Part shown: positions 43,671-53,865 of the stretch, piece by piece
How the letters are laid out: the number at the start of each line of letters is the position of its first letter
Position numbering within the stretch: position 1 is the stretch's first letter
Assembly (NCBI RefSeq): GCF_003726095.1
Contig: NZ_CP026031.1
Location: 1 to 64,000, forward strand
Direction: 5' to 3'
DNA length: 64,000 nt
From: Niallia circulans
GTDB lineage: Bacteria; Bacillota; Bacilli; Bacillales; Cytobacillaceae
Made by a program: the position numbers and the translations under genes
The notes under the pieces: model-generated
The model's database searches: none
Seen by the model: only the letters and a program-made list of their open reading frames with translations
Told to the model about the DNA's origin: nothing

Positions 43671-44612
43671 ATGGGGAGAGAAGAATATAGAAAAGGAAAG
43701 AAAAGAAGGAGATTACGAAAAGGAAGAGTTTTCTTTCTAGTCCTTATTCTATTTATATTAGCTGTAACTATATATAGTATTTTTCAATATAAGCAAGGTG
43801 AGAAGCAATCGTTAGGGAAGATAGGAATAGACGAGGTTAAATATGAATTTAATGGGGAAAAAGATAGTAACGGAGGTACAAATATTCTTTTACTGGGAAG
43901 TGACCAGCGTAAAGGGGAAAAGCAATCTAGAACCGATACGATTATGATTGCCCAATACCATCCGGATAAAGGTACATATAAAATCATATCGTTAATGAGA
44001 GACATGTATGTAGATATACCAGGATATGGACAAGGTAGAATAAATACAGCTTATACGGTAGATGGTCCTGAATTACTAAGACAAACCATTAAACAAAATT
44101 TCGATATAGATTTACAATATTATGCAATTGTCAATTTTGAAGGATTTGAAGCAGTAATTGATGAAGCATTCCCAAATGGTGTAGAAATCGATGTAGAGAA
44201 GCAAATGTCTAAAAATATTGGTGTGACATTAGAGCCGGGACTACAGCATTTAAATGGAAAGCAGTTACTGGGATATGTACGTTTCCGACATGATGCAGAA
44301 TCGGACTTTGGAAGAGTAGCAAGACAACAAAAGACATTACAAGCGATCGCTGATCAGGTTTCCGCTGTTCAAACATTTGCTAAATTGCCTAAATTGGCAG
44401 GGGTTATTATGCCATATATTAATACGAGCATGGATACTGGCGATATGCTATTTATCGGCAAAGATTTACTGACTTCCAAAAGTCATGAGGTAGAATCGTT
44501 AAGAGTTCCAGTAGACGGAACTTTCCAAGATATGAAAGTGAATGGGGCTGCTGTATTATCTGTCGATTTAGAAGCAAATAAAGCAGCGATAAAAGAATTT
44601 TTAGCGCAATAA
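43671..44612 (+). CDS. LytR-CpsA-Psr (LCP) family cell-wall glycopolymer ligase
   Basis: A 313-residue protein: basic cytoplasmic tail (residues 1-18), one membrane helix (about 19-42), and an LCP domain with NILLLGSDQRKGEKQSRTDTIMI, SLMRDMYVDIPGYG, and GYVRFRHDAESDFGRVARQQ, the phosphate-binding Arg/Asp residues being intact. LCP enzymes transfer teichoic acid or other glycopolymers from lipid carriers to peptidoglycan. It belongs to the TagTUV/LytR group, but the paralogue cannot be decided. GAAAGGATTAAAAGAA precedes the ATG. Confidence 0.88.
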   Translation: MGREEYRKGKKRRRLRKGRVFFLVLILFILAVTIYSIFQYKQGEKQSLGKIGIDEVKYEFNGEKDSNGGTNILLLGSDQRKGEKQSRTDTIMIAQYHPDKGTYKIISLMRDMYVDIPGYGQGRINTAYTVDGPELLRQTIKQNFDIDLQYYAIVNFEGFEAVIDEAFPNGVEIDVEKQMSKNIGVTLEPGLQHLNGKQLLGYVRFRHDAESDFGRVARQQKTLQAIADQVSAVQTFAKLPKLAGVIMPYINTSMDTGDMLFIGKDLLTSKSHEVESLRVPVDGTFQDMKVNGAAVLSVDLEANKAAIKEFLAQ

Positions 44613-44829
44613 ATGGAGTTTTTTTAACATATTCTTTATATTTAATTAGCGATGTACGAATTAAAATGGTATAGGCAGAGGGATTTTGGGGCTGCCAATG
44701 TTAAAGCGAAAATGTCTATATAAGGAGCGGAAAGATCCTTGTATTTTATTAGATTAATTAAAAAATCAACACTATTAAAAGAATACACATACGAAAAGAT
44801 GCGTAAGTTATACAAGGGGTTTTGTGCTC

Positions 44830-45450
44830 ATGGATATGAACTTAATTAAAGAATGGTTTACGCTTGAAAGAATAATGGATTTAATTGATAGTTATCGTTC
44901 ATTTGGACCGTTGCCAGGGGTCTTACTTCCGCTGATAGAAGCGTTCTTTCCTTTCTTGCCGCTGTTTGTTTTTATTATGGCTAATGTGAACGCATTTGGG
45001 TTTTGGCTGGGATTTCTCTATTCATGGGTTGGAACAATTTTAGGAGCATTGCTTGTATTCTCTATCATTAGGAAATATGGAAAGAAAAGAATGCTGAGAT
45101 TTTTAAGTAATCATAAAAAAGTGCAGAAGCCAATGATCTGGATTGAAAGACATGGATTTGGCCCATTGTTCTTGCTTTTATGTTTTCCATTTACACCATC
45201 TGCACTTGTAAATATAGTAGCTGGTTTATCGAGAATTAGTACGAGCCAATATATTCTGGCAGTAATTGCGGGTAAGCTCGTTATGATTAGCACGATTAGC
45301 TTTATCGGTTATGATTTACGCTCCATGATTGCCCAGCCATTACGTACGATACCTGTCGCGATTGCTATCTTTATTCTTTGGTTTATTGGAAAAAGGATCG
45401 AAATTAAAATGAATAATGTTGGGATTGATGAGAAAGAGAGAAGCCATTAA
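44830..45450 (+). CDS. yhjE: TVP38/TMEM64 (DedA-like) membrane protein YhjE
   Basis: A 206-residue membrane protein with five to six helices and the VTT/SNARE-associated motifs: LIEAFFPFLPLFVFIMANVNAFGF, FGPLFLLLCFPFTPSALVNIVAGLSRIS (FxPxxP-like) and AGKLVMISTISFIGYDLRS. It occupies the position of B. subtilis yhjE, directly before the signal peptidase. Related proteins are lipid scramblases, which suggests but does not prove such a role. The start is ambiguous: AAGGGG lies 10 bases before the ATG at 44830 and 4 before a GTG at 44824. Confidence 0.82.
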   Translation: MDMNLIKEWFTLERIMDLIDSYRSFGPLPGVLLPLIEAFFPFLPLFVFIMANVNAFGFWLGFLYSWVGTILGALLVFSIIRKYGKKRMLRFLSNHKKVQKPMIWIERHGFGPLFLLLCFPFTPSALVNIVAGLSRISTSQYILAVIAGKLVMISTISFIGYDLRSMIAQPLRTIPVAIAIFILWFIGKRIEIKMNNVGIDEKERSH

Positions 45451-45488
45451 TAAAATGGTTTGTAAATATTGTTTGGAGGAGATAGAGG

Positions 45489-46043
45489 TTGAAAGAAGCA
45501 ATAAAGAAAGAAAGCATAGAATGGTTAAAGGCATTTGCTATCGGAATTATCATCTTTATTATAATTCGTGCTTTTTTCTTCTCCAATTATGTAGTGGAAG
45601 GTGAATCGATGATGCCTACCCTGCAGGACGGAAATAAATTAGTTGTTAATAAAGTTGGTTATAAAATGACTGACTTTAATCACTTTGATATTATTGTTTT
45701 TCATGCAAATAAAAATGATGATTATGTGAAACGAGTAATTGGCATCCCTGGAGATAAAGTAGAGTATAGAGATGACCACCTATTTATAAATGGGAAAAAG
45801 TATGAGGAGCCTTTCTTAGATGATTACCGAAAACAAGTATCTTCTGGAAGGCTGACAGGGAATTTTACATTAAAAGAGATTACTGGTGAAGCTACAGTTC
45901 CAAAGGGGAAATTATTTGTATTAGGGGATAATCGATTAGGAAGCTGGGATAGCCGACATTTCGGATTTATTTCTATTGACCAAGTAGTTGGGAAAGTAAG
46001 CTTGCGCTATTGGCCATTTAATGAAATACAATTTTCTTTTTAG
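45489..46043 (+). CDS. sipV: Type I signal peptidase (SipV-like)
   Basis: A 184-residue signal peptidase with one N-terminal membrane helix (residues 13-30), catalytic Ser-40 in EGESMMPTL, Lys-81 in DDYVKRVIGIPGD, and the box E motif LGDNRLGSWDSRHFGFI. It cleaves signal peptides outside the membrane. The TTG start has GGAGGAGATAGAGG. It follows yhjE closely, as in B. subtilis, and ends with a terminator. Confidence 0.93.
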   Translation: MKEAIKKESIEWLKAFAIGIIIFIIIRAFFFSNYVVEGESMMPTLQDGNKLVVNKVGYKMTDFNHFDIIVFHANKNDDYVKRVIGIPGDKVEYRDDHLFINGKKYEEPFLDDYRKQVSSGRLTGNFTLKEITGEATVPKGKLFVLGDNRLGSWDSRHFGFISIDQVVGKVSLRYWPFNEIQFSF

Positions 46044-46129
46044 GGAAGGGTGGACGTAAGCATCTTTTTTTAAATAAATAGCCAAAAATTATATGAATCT
46101 TTTTTTATAATTGTTTGGGTCTATCTTAA

Positions 46130-46162
46130 GCTGGGATAATTATGTCCCAGCATCTTTTTTTT
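46130..46162 (+). terminator. Terminator of sipV
   Basis: GCTGGGA/TCCCAGC around TAATTATG, followed by ATC and eight T residues. A similar hairpin with the same arms occurs at 60880-60903. Confidence 0.8.
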
Positions 46163-46213
46163 GTTAAAACTAGCTCTTCGAAAAAGAGAAAAATTATCCA
46201 GCAGCACTTTTCT

Positions 46214-46233
46214 ATAGAAACATGTGTTTCTAT
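46214..46233. promoter_or_regulatory. Inverted repeat in the addBA promoter region
   Basis: ATAGAAAC-ATGT-GTTTCTAT, eight-base arms with a four-base centre, lies 60-80 bases before addB and overlaps the probable promoter (TATGAT/GATAAT follow). It does not fit the LexA consensus well (GAAAC instead of CGAAC). It may be an operator. Confidence 0.4.
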
Positions 46234-46291
46234 GTTATGATGATAATTACATAAAAGGAATAATGGAGATAGAAAAAAAGGGGGTTATTGG

Positions 46292-49200
46292 ATGACTGTT
46301 CGCTTATTAACAGGTCGGTCTGGAACCGGGAAAACAACGTTCTGTATAGAAGAAATTCAAGCGAAACTTGCTGAAAATCCAGAAGGGAATCCGATTATTT
46401 ATATCGTTCCAGATCAGATGACCTTTATGTCAGATCAACGTTTATTGTCTGGCTCGAATGTTCAGGGAATGTTTCGTTCGCAAGTATATAGTTTTACCCG
46501 CCTTGCATGGAGAGTACTGCAAGAAACAGGCGGAATCAGCCGCTACCACATTAATAGTATGGGTGTAAGCATGCTGATTCGAAAAATAATAGAAGAGAAT
46601 AAAAATGAACTAACTCTATTTAAAAAAGTTGCCGATAAGAACGGATTTATTGATCAGGTAGAACAATTAGTCACGGAGTTTAGACGATATACTGTTACTC
46701 CAGAGGAACTGTTAGCAACGAAAGCGCAATTAGCAGGAACAAAAGAATCAACCAAGGCTTTACAGGATAAAATCAGTGACCTTGAATTAATCTATGAAAA
46801 GTTCGAAGAAAGAATTATTGGGAATTACATTGATGGGGAGGATTATTTCCGTTTGCTTGCGGAAAAGATTAGCGAGTCCTCTTATTTGCAAAAAGCTGAA
46901 ATTTATATTGATGGTTTTTATAGCTTTACACCTCAAGAGTATTTAATCATTCAGCAGTTAATGCATACATGTGAAAAGGTCACGATTACGAATACACTCG
47001 ATCCTTTTTCTTCCCAAAATGATGACTTAAGTTTATTCCGAATGACTACAGAATCCTTCCAAACTATTCAAGCGATGGCTAAGCAATTAGGAGTAGAAGT
47101 CGAGGTTGTCAAACTCGCAAAATTCAAAAAAAGTAGCCATCCATCGTTAGTTCATATAGAAAGTCATTTTGATAGCAGACCAGCTAGAGCTTTTACTGAA
47201 GATGCAACTATTAAATTTGCTGAAAGCGTAAATCCGCGTGCAGAAATAGAAGGGATTGCACGGGAAATCGTAAAACTCGTTAGACATAAGAATTACCGCT
47301 ATCGAGAGATTAGTTTACTGTCTCGAAATTTGTCAGCCTATCAAAATATTATAGAAACTGTATTTAGAGATTATCATATCCCTTTTTTTATTGATCAGAA
47401 AAGTAGAATGCATGATCATCCTTTGGTGGAGCTGATCCGTTCCTCTTTAGAAATTTTCGATACAAATTGGCGCTATGAGCCGGTGTTTCGTTCGATAAAA
47501 ACGGAGTTACTATTTCCACTTCATGAACGTAAAAATAAGATTAGAGAAAAAGTAGACAGGCTTGAAAACTATTGTCTTGCATATGGAATAAAGGGAAATA
47601 AGTGGACTTCAAAAGAACGCTGGAAGTATCGAAGAATTAAGGGGCTGGAATTTGAACAAGGTGTACAGACGGATGCAGAAAAGGAATTCGAACAAGAATT
47701 AAATGAACTGCGTCTCTCTTTAACTGCTCCTCTAATCCGTCTTCAAAACCGTTTGAAAAGAGGAAAAACTGGTAGAGCGAAATGTGAAGCACTATATTTA
47801 TTTTTAGAAGAGCTTGAAGTGCCGGTGAAGATGGAGTATTGGAAGAATGAGTTAGAGAGCAAAGGGGAGCTAGTAAAAGCTGGAGAGCATGATCAAGCAT
47901 GGAACAGTATAGTAGATCTATTAGATCAATTTGTGGAGATACTCGGGGAAGAGGAATTTTCAACAAAGCAATTTGCAACGGTGATTAGTGCAGGGCTAGA
48001 TACATTAAAGTTTTCTCTTGTTCCTCCAGCACTGGATCAAGTATTGATTGCTGACTTAGAACAGTCTCGTTTAAATGATATAAAGGTTGCGTTTGTTATC
48101 GGTCTAAATGAGGGTGTTTTTCCATCGAGATTTCAGGATGAGGGAATACTTGCAGACACAGATAGAGAATCATTACAACAAAAAGGGATGAAGCTTGCTC
48201 CTACAAGCAAAACAAGGTTATTAGACGAGGAGTTTCTTGCATACAAAGCATTTACAACGCCAACGGATTATCTTTATTTAACCTATCCACTAGCAAATGA
48301 TGAAGGAAAGTCTATCTTGCCATCTACTTATATCAAAAGAATGCAGGATCTATTTCCAAAAGCTGAAACTGTCTATTATATGTCTGATCCGAAAGAATTG
48401 TCAGAAGAAGGCCAGCTTGATTATGTGGTTCATTTACAAACAACTTTGTCTTACCTTACTGGCCAGCTTTATTTGAAGAAAAGAGAGTATCCTATCTATG
48501 ATTTCTGGTGGGATGTTTACAATGAGTATATCGAACACCCAAATTGGAGAGAACCAGCCAAAAAGGTTTTTTCTAGTTTAACTTATCAAAATAAAACCGA
48601 GAAATTATCGGAACAAACAAGCAGTGAATTGTATGGAGATACTATTTCAGCAAGTGTTTCGAGAATGGAGTTATTTCATGCTTGTCCATTTTCGCATTTT
48701 GCTACCCATGGATTAAAGCTCCGCGAACGGCAAGTATATCGTTTAGAAGCACCTGCTATTGGTGATTTATTTCATGCAGCCTTAAAATATATTGCGGAAA
48801 CAGTTATGCATCAAGAGTTAATGTGGTCTAGTTTAACAAGAGAGCAATGTGAAAGTTTAGCAAGAGATGCGGTAGAAATGCTCGCACCTAAATTGCAGAA
48901 TGAGATATTGCTTAGTACTAATAGACATCATTATATAAAAAGAAAGCTAGAACAAATCATTAGCAGAGCTTCTCTTATTTTAAGCGAACATGCCAAACAT
49001 AGCGGTTTCTCGCCAATTGATTTAGAACTTGAATTTGGACCAAAAGGTAAGCTGCCATCGATTTCTTTTCCGCTGAAAAATGGCACAAATATGAATCTGA
49101 TTGGTAGAATTGACCGTGTTGATAAGGCTGAAGTTGGGGATGAAGTATATTTACGTGTAATTGACTATAAATCAAGTGGTCAAGAATTAAATATGAATGA

Positions 49201-49783
49201 AGTTTACTATGGCTTGTCCTTACAGATGCTTACTTATTTGGACTTAATTATTACAAACAGCACAATTTTGGTGGATAAGAAAGCGAGCCCGGCTGGAGTA
49301 TTATATTTTCATGTTCATAATCCGATGATTTCAAGTAAAAAAATCCTTACATTAGATGAAATTGAAGAAGAGCTATTAAAGAAGTTTAAAATGAATGGGT
49401 TAATGCTGGGAGAAGAACGAGTCATTCAGTTAATGGATGAAACATTGGAAAAAGGGAATTCGCCAATTGTCCCGGCAGGTTTTAAAACTGATGGCACCCT
49501 TACGAAGGCATCGAAGGTAGCTACAAGAGACGACTTTAGCAAAATGCAAAAATTTGTACGTCACAAATATAAAGATTCAGGAAATAAGATTATTAGTGGA
49601 GAAGTAGGTATAGAACCTTATCGATTAAATGACAAGAAGCCTTGTACTTTCTGCTCGTTTAAGTCTGTCTGTCAATTTGATGAAGCATTAGAAACAAATC
49701 AATATAGACAATTGCCAGCCTACTCAAAAGACGAGGTACTGCAATTAATTAGAGAGGAGGCTAATACAAGTGAAAGAGATTAA
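46292..49783 (+). CDS. addB: ATP-dependent helicase/nuclease subunit AddB
   Basis: A 1163-residue protein (B. subtilis AddB 1166). Walker A is GRSGTGKTT (residues 8-16). The C-terminal nuclease domain has VIDYKSSGQELNM and an iron-sulfur cysteine set: one Cys in FHACPFSHF (about residue 797) and three in CTFCSFKSVC near the C-terminus. With AddA it resects double-strand breaks and recognises Chi. The ATG follows AAAGGGGGTTATTGG. It overlaps addA by 14 bases. Confidence 0.97.
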   Translation: MTVRLLTGRSGTGKTTFCIEEIQAKLAENPEGNPIIYIVPDQMTFMSDQRLLSGSNVQGMFRSQVYSFTRLAWRVLQETGGISRYHINSMGVSMLIRKIIEENKNELTLFKKVADKNGFIDQVEQLVTEFRRYTVTPEELLATKAQLAGTKESTKALQDKISDLELIYEKFEERIIGNYIDGEDYFRLLAEKISESSYLQKAEIYIDGFYSFTPQEYLIIQQLMHTCEKVTITNTLDPFSSQNDDLSLFRMTTESFQTIQAMAKQLGVEVEVVKLAKFKKSSHPSLVHIESHFDSRPARAFTEDATIKFAESVNPRAEIEGIAREIVKLVRHKNYRYREISLLSRNLSAYQNIIETVFRDYHIPFFIDQKSRMHDHPLVELIRSSLEIFDTNWRYEPVFRSIKTELLFPLHERKNKIREKVDRLENYCLAYGIKGNKWTSKERWKYRRIKGLEFEQGVQTDAEKEFEQELNELRLSLTAPLIRLQNRLKRGKTGRAKCEALYLFLEELEVPVKMEYWKNELESKGELVKAGEHDQAWNSIVDLLDQFVEILGEEEFSTKQFATVISAGLDTLKFSLVPPALDQVLIADLEQSRLNDIKVAFVIGLNEGVFPSRFQDEGILADTDRESLQQKGMKLAPTSKTRLLDEEFLAYKAFTTPTDYLYLTYPLANDEGKSILPSTYIKRMQDLFPKAETVYYMSDPKELSEEGQLDYVVHLQTTLSYLTGQLYLKKREYPIYDFWWDVYNEYIEHPNWREPAKKVFSSLTYQNKTEKLSEQTSSELYGDTISASVSRMELFHACPFSHFATHGLKLRERQVYRLEAPAIGDLFHAALKYIAETVMHQELMWSSLTREQCESLARDAVEMLAPKLQNEILLSTNRHHYIKRKLEQIISRASLILSEHAKHSGFSPIDLELEFGPKGKLPSISFPLKNGTNMNLIGRIDRVDKAEVGDEVYLRVIDYKSSGQELNMNEVYYGLSLQMLTYLDLIITNSTILVDKKASPAGVLYFHVHNPMISSKKILTLDEIEEELLKKFKMNGLMLGEERVIQLMDETLEKGNSPIVPAGFKTDGTLTKASKVATRDDFSKMQKFVRHKYKDSGNKIISGEVGIEPYRLNDKKPCTFCSFKSVCQFDEALETNQYRQLPAYSKDEVLQLIREEANTSERD

Positions 49784-52700
49784 TATACCGGACAAGCCAG
49801 CAGATGTTACCTGGACAGATGATCAGTGGAAAGCGATTATGTCTAGTGGACAGGATATCTTAGTCGCAGCGGCAGCTGGCTCAGGTAAAACAGCCGTATT
49901 AGTTGAAAGAATGATTCGAAAAATCGTTTCCGATCAGCCAATCAATGTGGATGAATTGCTCGTTGTTACGTTTACGAACGCATCAGCAGCAGAAATGAAG
50001 CACCGGATCGGCGAAGTGCTGGAAAAAGAAATCAATGCAAATCCAGCCTCCCAGCATTTAAAAAGACAGCTGGTACTTTTAAATAAAGCCCATATCTCCA
50101 CCATACATTCTTTCTGTTTAGAAGTTATTCGAAAATATTATTATCTAATTGATTTGGATCCAGGCTTTAGAATTGCTGATGAAACAGAAGGACAATTATT
50201 AAGAGATGAATGCTTAGAAGATCTTTTTGAAGAGGAATACGGGAAGGAAAATAATCTCGCCTTTTTTGATCTAGTAGATGCTTTTACAAATGACCGCAGT
50301 GATGATGCTTTGCAGCGAATGATTCAAGAAATATATGATTTTTCCCGCTCTAATCCATTTCCGTCTGCTTATTTACAGTCTTTAATCGAGATGTATGATA
50401 GGAAAGAAGATGCAGATATTACTGAATTGCCATTTATGAAGCATTTAATTGATGATGTGGAGCTGCAGCTAGAAGGTGTGAGGAAGCTGCTTGAGTATGG
50501 CTACGAATTGACAAAGCTTCCAGGAGGTCCCGCCCCGAGAGCGAGCAACTTCTTGGACGATTTAGAATTAGTCTCTATTTTAGAAAAGGCAAAGGCACAT
50601 TCCTGGGAAACTTTATATGAGGCCATGCAGTCATTGAAATTTTCACGGGCAAAACCTTGCAAAGGAGACGAATATGATCCAGCGCTAGTGGAAGAGGGAC
50701 AAAGAATCAGAGATCGCGCAAAAAAAATATTGCAAGAAATGCAAAGCGATCTTTTTACAAGAAAACCACAGAACTTCTTAAAGGATATGGCGGCGATGAA
50801 GCCACATGTAGAGACACTTGTTTATTTAGTGGAGGCCTTTGGGCAAAGATTCCAACAAATAAAAATGGATAAAGGGTTAGTGGACTTTGCTGATTTAGAG
50901 CACTTTTGTCTAGCTATCTTAAGTCAGCCAGAAGAAAACAATACGGAGCTTATTCCATCAGAAGCAGCATGGTTTTATCGAAATCAGTTTAAAGAAGTGC
51001 TTATCGATGAGTATCAGGATGTAAACTTAGTGCAGGAATCTATTTTAAAGCTAGTAACAAAGGATAGTGAGTCGGAAGGAAATCTATTTATGGTTGGCGA
51101 TGTAAAACAAAGTATTTATCGCTTCCGATTAGCAGAGCCTAATCTATTCTTAGCGAAATATCTTCGGTTTCAAGAACGGGAAGATGCTGGTTATAAAATC
51201 GATTTAGCGAAAAATTTTCGCAGTAGAAAAGAAGTATTAGAAGGAACTAACTTTCTCTTCAAACAAATTATGGGTGTAAAAGTAGGCGAAATCGAATACG
51301 ATGAAAGTGCAGAATTAAAGCTAGGTGCAAGTTATCCAGAAGAAACTCCTTATCCGATTGAAGTTGCATTAGTAAATCAGCGTGATTCAAGCGAAGACAT
51401 GGAGATGGACGGAGAATCAACGGGACTTGATGCAGCAGAACTGGAACAATCCCAATTAGAAGCAAGAGTAATTGCTGAAAAGGTAAAAGAATTATTTGAA
51501 ACAAACCAAGAGGTATATGACGCAAAACAAAAAGCATATCGACCAATTCGTTATAAGGATATGGTCATCTTATTGCGATCCATGACATGGGCTCCGCAAA
51601 TAATGGAAGAATTAAAGCAGTATAATATCCCGACCTATGCGAATTTAACAACTGGCTATTTTGAATCCACAGAAGTGGATATCATGATGTCTTTACTAAA
51701 GATTATCGATAATCCATATCAAGATATTCCGCTTGCTTCGGTTCTTCGCTCTCCCATCGTGGGATTAACCGAAGAGGAATTAAGTAAGCTGCGGATTGCC
51801 AAGAAACAAGGAGCTTTTTATGAAGCTATCCAAGCTTTTATTCAATCCAATAATCAGAAAGAAGAAGCTTTGTATGCAAAAATAAGACCATTCTTTGATA
51901 AATTTGCAGATTGGCGCTCTGAGGCAAGAAGAGGGGCGTTATCTGAACTAATTTGGAGGCTTTATCGAGAAACATATTTTTATGATTTTGTGGGGGGATT
52001 ACCAGCAGGAAATCAGCGTCAGGCGAATTTGCGTGCACTTTATGACAGGGCTCGGCAATATGAAGAAACATCGTTTCGCGGGTTATTTCGCTTCCTGCGA
52101 TTTGTAGAGAGAATGAGGGATCGCGGCAATGATTTAGGTGCTGCAAGAGCTTTAACCGAACAAGAAGATGTTATTCGAATTATGACAATTCACAGCAGTA
52201 AAGGTTTAGAGTTCCCATTTGTATTTATGGCAGGGTTGGGCCGGAATTTCAATACAATGGATTTAAGAAAGAACTTTTTATTGGATAAGGATTTAGGTTT
52301 TGCTACGAAATATATTGATGCCAAAAAGCGAATATCTTATCCGTCTCTCCCGCAAATTGCATTTGCTAAAAAGAAAAAAATGGAGTTGCTGGCAGAGGAG
52401 ATGCGCGTCTTATATGTTGCATTAACTAGAGCAAAGGAAAAGCTGATTTTAATAGGTACGGTGAAGGATATCGAAAAGGCAAAGCAGAAATGGTCCCAAA
52501 TCGCAGGGCATTCAAACTGGCTTTTAAATGAATTTGATCGTGCTCAAGCGAAGTCATACTTAGATTGGATCGGTCCTGCATTAGTAAGACATCGTGACAA
52601 CAAATGGATTCATTTAGAAAGTTGGAGTGAGAAAGAGGAAATTTCTTTCCATCCATCTAATTGGGAAGTGAAAATTCTTCAAAAAGAGGAGCTTCTAAAC

Positions 52701-53510
52701 CGATCGGTGGAGGAAGAAAATAAAGAAAACGAATGGCTAGAAAAAGTATCGGAAGGAAAGCGAATGGATCGTTCCTCTGTATATAAAGATGACATTAAGG
52801 AAACTTTCGGATGGTCCTATTTTTCCAAGGAAAGCACCTCTCATCGCTCTAAGCAGTCTGTATCCGAATTGAAGCGTCAAGGAGAACTGCGGGATGCTCA
52901 AAGTGGGACAGATCTTGCTAAGAAATGGAAGCAAACGGTCTGGAATCGACCGAAGTTTATGCAGGAAAAAAAATTAAGCCCCGCAGAAATCGGAACTGCT
53001 ATGCATATGGTTATGCAGCATGTAGATGTAAAAGCGATAGTTACAGAAGCTAGTCTGACGCAATTATTAGAAGATATGGTCAAAAAAGAACTATTATCGT
53101 CTGAGCAGGCAGAAGTTATTGATATTGCTTCTATTTTATCCTTTTTCCAATCACCTTTAGGAAAAAGAATGCAGCAGGCACCAAAGCTTGTAAGAGAAAT
53201 TCCTTTTAATATTGCTTATCCAGCAAGCCGAGTATATGCAGACTGGCAGGGAGAAGAAGAGCCAGTTCTCGTTCAAGGAATTATTGATGTATTCTTTGAA
53301 GATGACTTAGGTACTGTATTGCTTGATTATAAAACAGACACAATATCTGGTCGTTATAAGAGTGGATATGAAGAAGCAAAACCAATATTAGAATCACGCT
53401 ATAAAGTGCAAATAGAGCTTTATACAGAAGCATTGGAAAAAATCTTAAAGCGAAAAATAGAAGAGAAATACTTATTCTTTTTTGATGGTGCACATGTGTT
53501 GAAGTTGTAA
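49770..53510 (+). CDS. addA: ATP-dependent helicase/nuclease subunit AddA
   Basis: A 1246-residue SF1A (UvrD-like) helicase with Walker A AAAAGSGKT (residues 34-42), VTFTNASAAEMKHR (motif Ia), LIDEYQDVN (motif II), GDVKQSIYRFR (motif III), IMTIHSSKGLEFPFVF (motif V) and LYVALTRAKEKL (motif VI). The C-terminal RecB-type nuclease shows D1186-Y-K1188 in LLDYKTDT. It is the motor and 3'-strand nuclease of AddAB. The GTG start follows GAGAGGAGGCTAATACAA inside addB. In B. subtilis sbcD and sbcC follow; here gerP follows in the opposite orientation. Confidence 0.97.
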   Translation: MKEINIPDKPADVTWTDDQWKAIMSSGQDILVAAAAGSGKTAVLVERMIRKIVSDQPINVDELLVVTFTNASAAEMKHRIGEVLEKEINANPASQHLKRQLVLLNKAHISTIHSFCLEVIRKYYYLIDLDPGFRIADETEGQLLRDECLEDLFEEEYGKENNLAFFDLVDAFTNDRSDDALQRMIQEIYDFSRSNPFPSAYLQSLIEMYDRKEDADITELPFMKHLIDDVELQLEGVRKLLEYGYELTKLPGGPAPRASNFLDDLELVSILEKAKAHSWETLYEAMQSLKFSRAKPCKGDEYDPALVEEGQRIRDRAKKILQEMQSDLFTRKPQNFLKDMAAMKPHVETLVYLVEAFGQRFQQIKMDKGLVDFADLEHFCLAILSQPEENNTELIPSEAAWFYRNQFKEVLIDEYQDVNLVQESILKLVTKDSESEGNLFMVGDVKQSIYRFRLAEPNLFLAKYLRFQEREDAGYKIDLAKNFRSRKEVLEGTNFLFKQIMGVKVGEIEYDESAELKLGASYPEETPYPIEVALVNQRDSSEDMEMDGESTGLDAAELEQSQLEARVIAEKVKELFETNQEVYDAKQKAYRPIRYKDMVILLRSMTWAPQIMEELKQYNIPTYANLTTGYFESTEVDIMMSLLKIIDNPYQDIPLASVLRSPIVGLTEEELSKLRIAKKQGAFYEAIQAFIQSNNQKEEALYAKIRPFFDKFADWRSEARRGALSELIWRLYRETYFYDFVGGLPAGNQRQANLRALYDRARQYEETSFRGLFRFLRFVERMRDRGNDLGAARALTEQEDVIRIMTIHSSKGLEFPFVFMAGLGRNFNTMDLRKNFLLDKDLGFATKYIDAKKRISYPSLPQIAFAKKKKMELLAEEMRVLYVALTRAKEKLILIGTVKDIEKAKQKWSQIAGHSNWLLNEFDRAQAKSYLDWIGPALVRHRDNKWIHLESWSEKEEISFHPSNWEVKILQKEELLNRSVEEENKENEWLEKVSEGKRMDRSSVYKDDIKETFGWSYFSKESTSHRSKQSVSELKRQGELRDAQSGTDLAKKWKQTVWNRPKFMQEKKLSPAEIGTAMHMVMQHVDVKAIVTEASLTQLLEDMVKKELLSSEQAEVIDIASILSFFQSPLGKRMQQAPKLVREIPFNIAYPASRVYADWQGEEEPVLVQGIIDVFFEDDLGTVLLDYKTDTISGRYKSGYEEAKPILESRYKVQIELYTEALEKILKRKIEEKYLFFFDGAHVLKL

Positions 53511-53538
53511 AAATTCTCGTGTCCTATTCGTATAAAAT

Positions 53539-53565
53539 GGCCTCCTGCAAAGCTTGTAGGAGGCC
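53539..53565. terminator. Hairpin between addA and the gerP operon
   Basis: GGCCTCCT/AGGAGGCC with inner CAA/TTG forms a strong GC stem between convergent genes. A short T-rich stretch (ATTTTAT) follows on the minus strand, so it mainly serves gerPF. Confidence 0.6.
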
Positions 53566-53597
53566 GAATTAATGTAGAAAGCGGAGTGGGATATTTA

Positions 53598-53816
53598 TTA
53601 ATTATTACCGGAAATAGGCTGATCAACCCCGCTGCTATCTGTATAATTGCTGGAATTGACTGCATTATTAGTGATTACAAATGCACCATTATTTCCAGTA
53701 CCTGAACCTACTGTTGATTTTGCGTTGTCCTTAGGAGAAATAAATAGAGAATCTCCAAATTGCACAATTCCCTCTCCCGTGTTAACAATTTGAATCGGAC
53801 CTATTATAGTAGGCAT
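53598..53816 (-). CDS. Spore germination protein GerPF, copy 2
   Basis: A 72-residue protein of the GerPA/PF family: MPTIIGPIQIVNTGEGIVQFGDSLFI start, SGTGNNGAFVITNNAVNSSNY middle, VDQPI end. It is closely similar to the preceding gene (most positions identical), so gerPF is duplicated in tandem. AAGGAGGAAATAATT precedes the ATG. GerP proteins assist passage of germinants through the spore coat. Confidence 0.87.
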   Translation of the reverse strand: MPTIIGPIQIVNTGEGIVQFGDSLFISPKDNAKSTVGSGTGNNGAFVITNNAVNSSNYTDSSGVDQPISGNN

Positions 53817-53865
53817 AATTATTTCCTCCTTGAAAAATATAATGGAACCTTAAGGGGCTTAGCAG

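Noticed and set aside
46214..46233. LexA box at addB
   Set aside because: The arms read GAAAC/GTTTC rather than CGAAC/GTTCG; only three of five positions per half-site fit.
53188..53665. Minus-strand frames across the end of addA
   Set aside because: Shadows of addA; no spore or regulatory domain and no ribosome sites.
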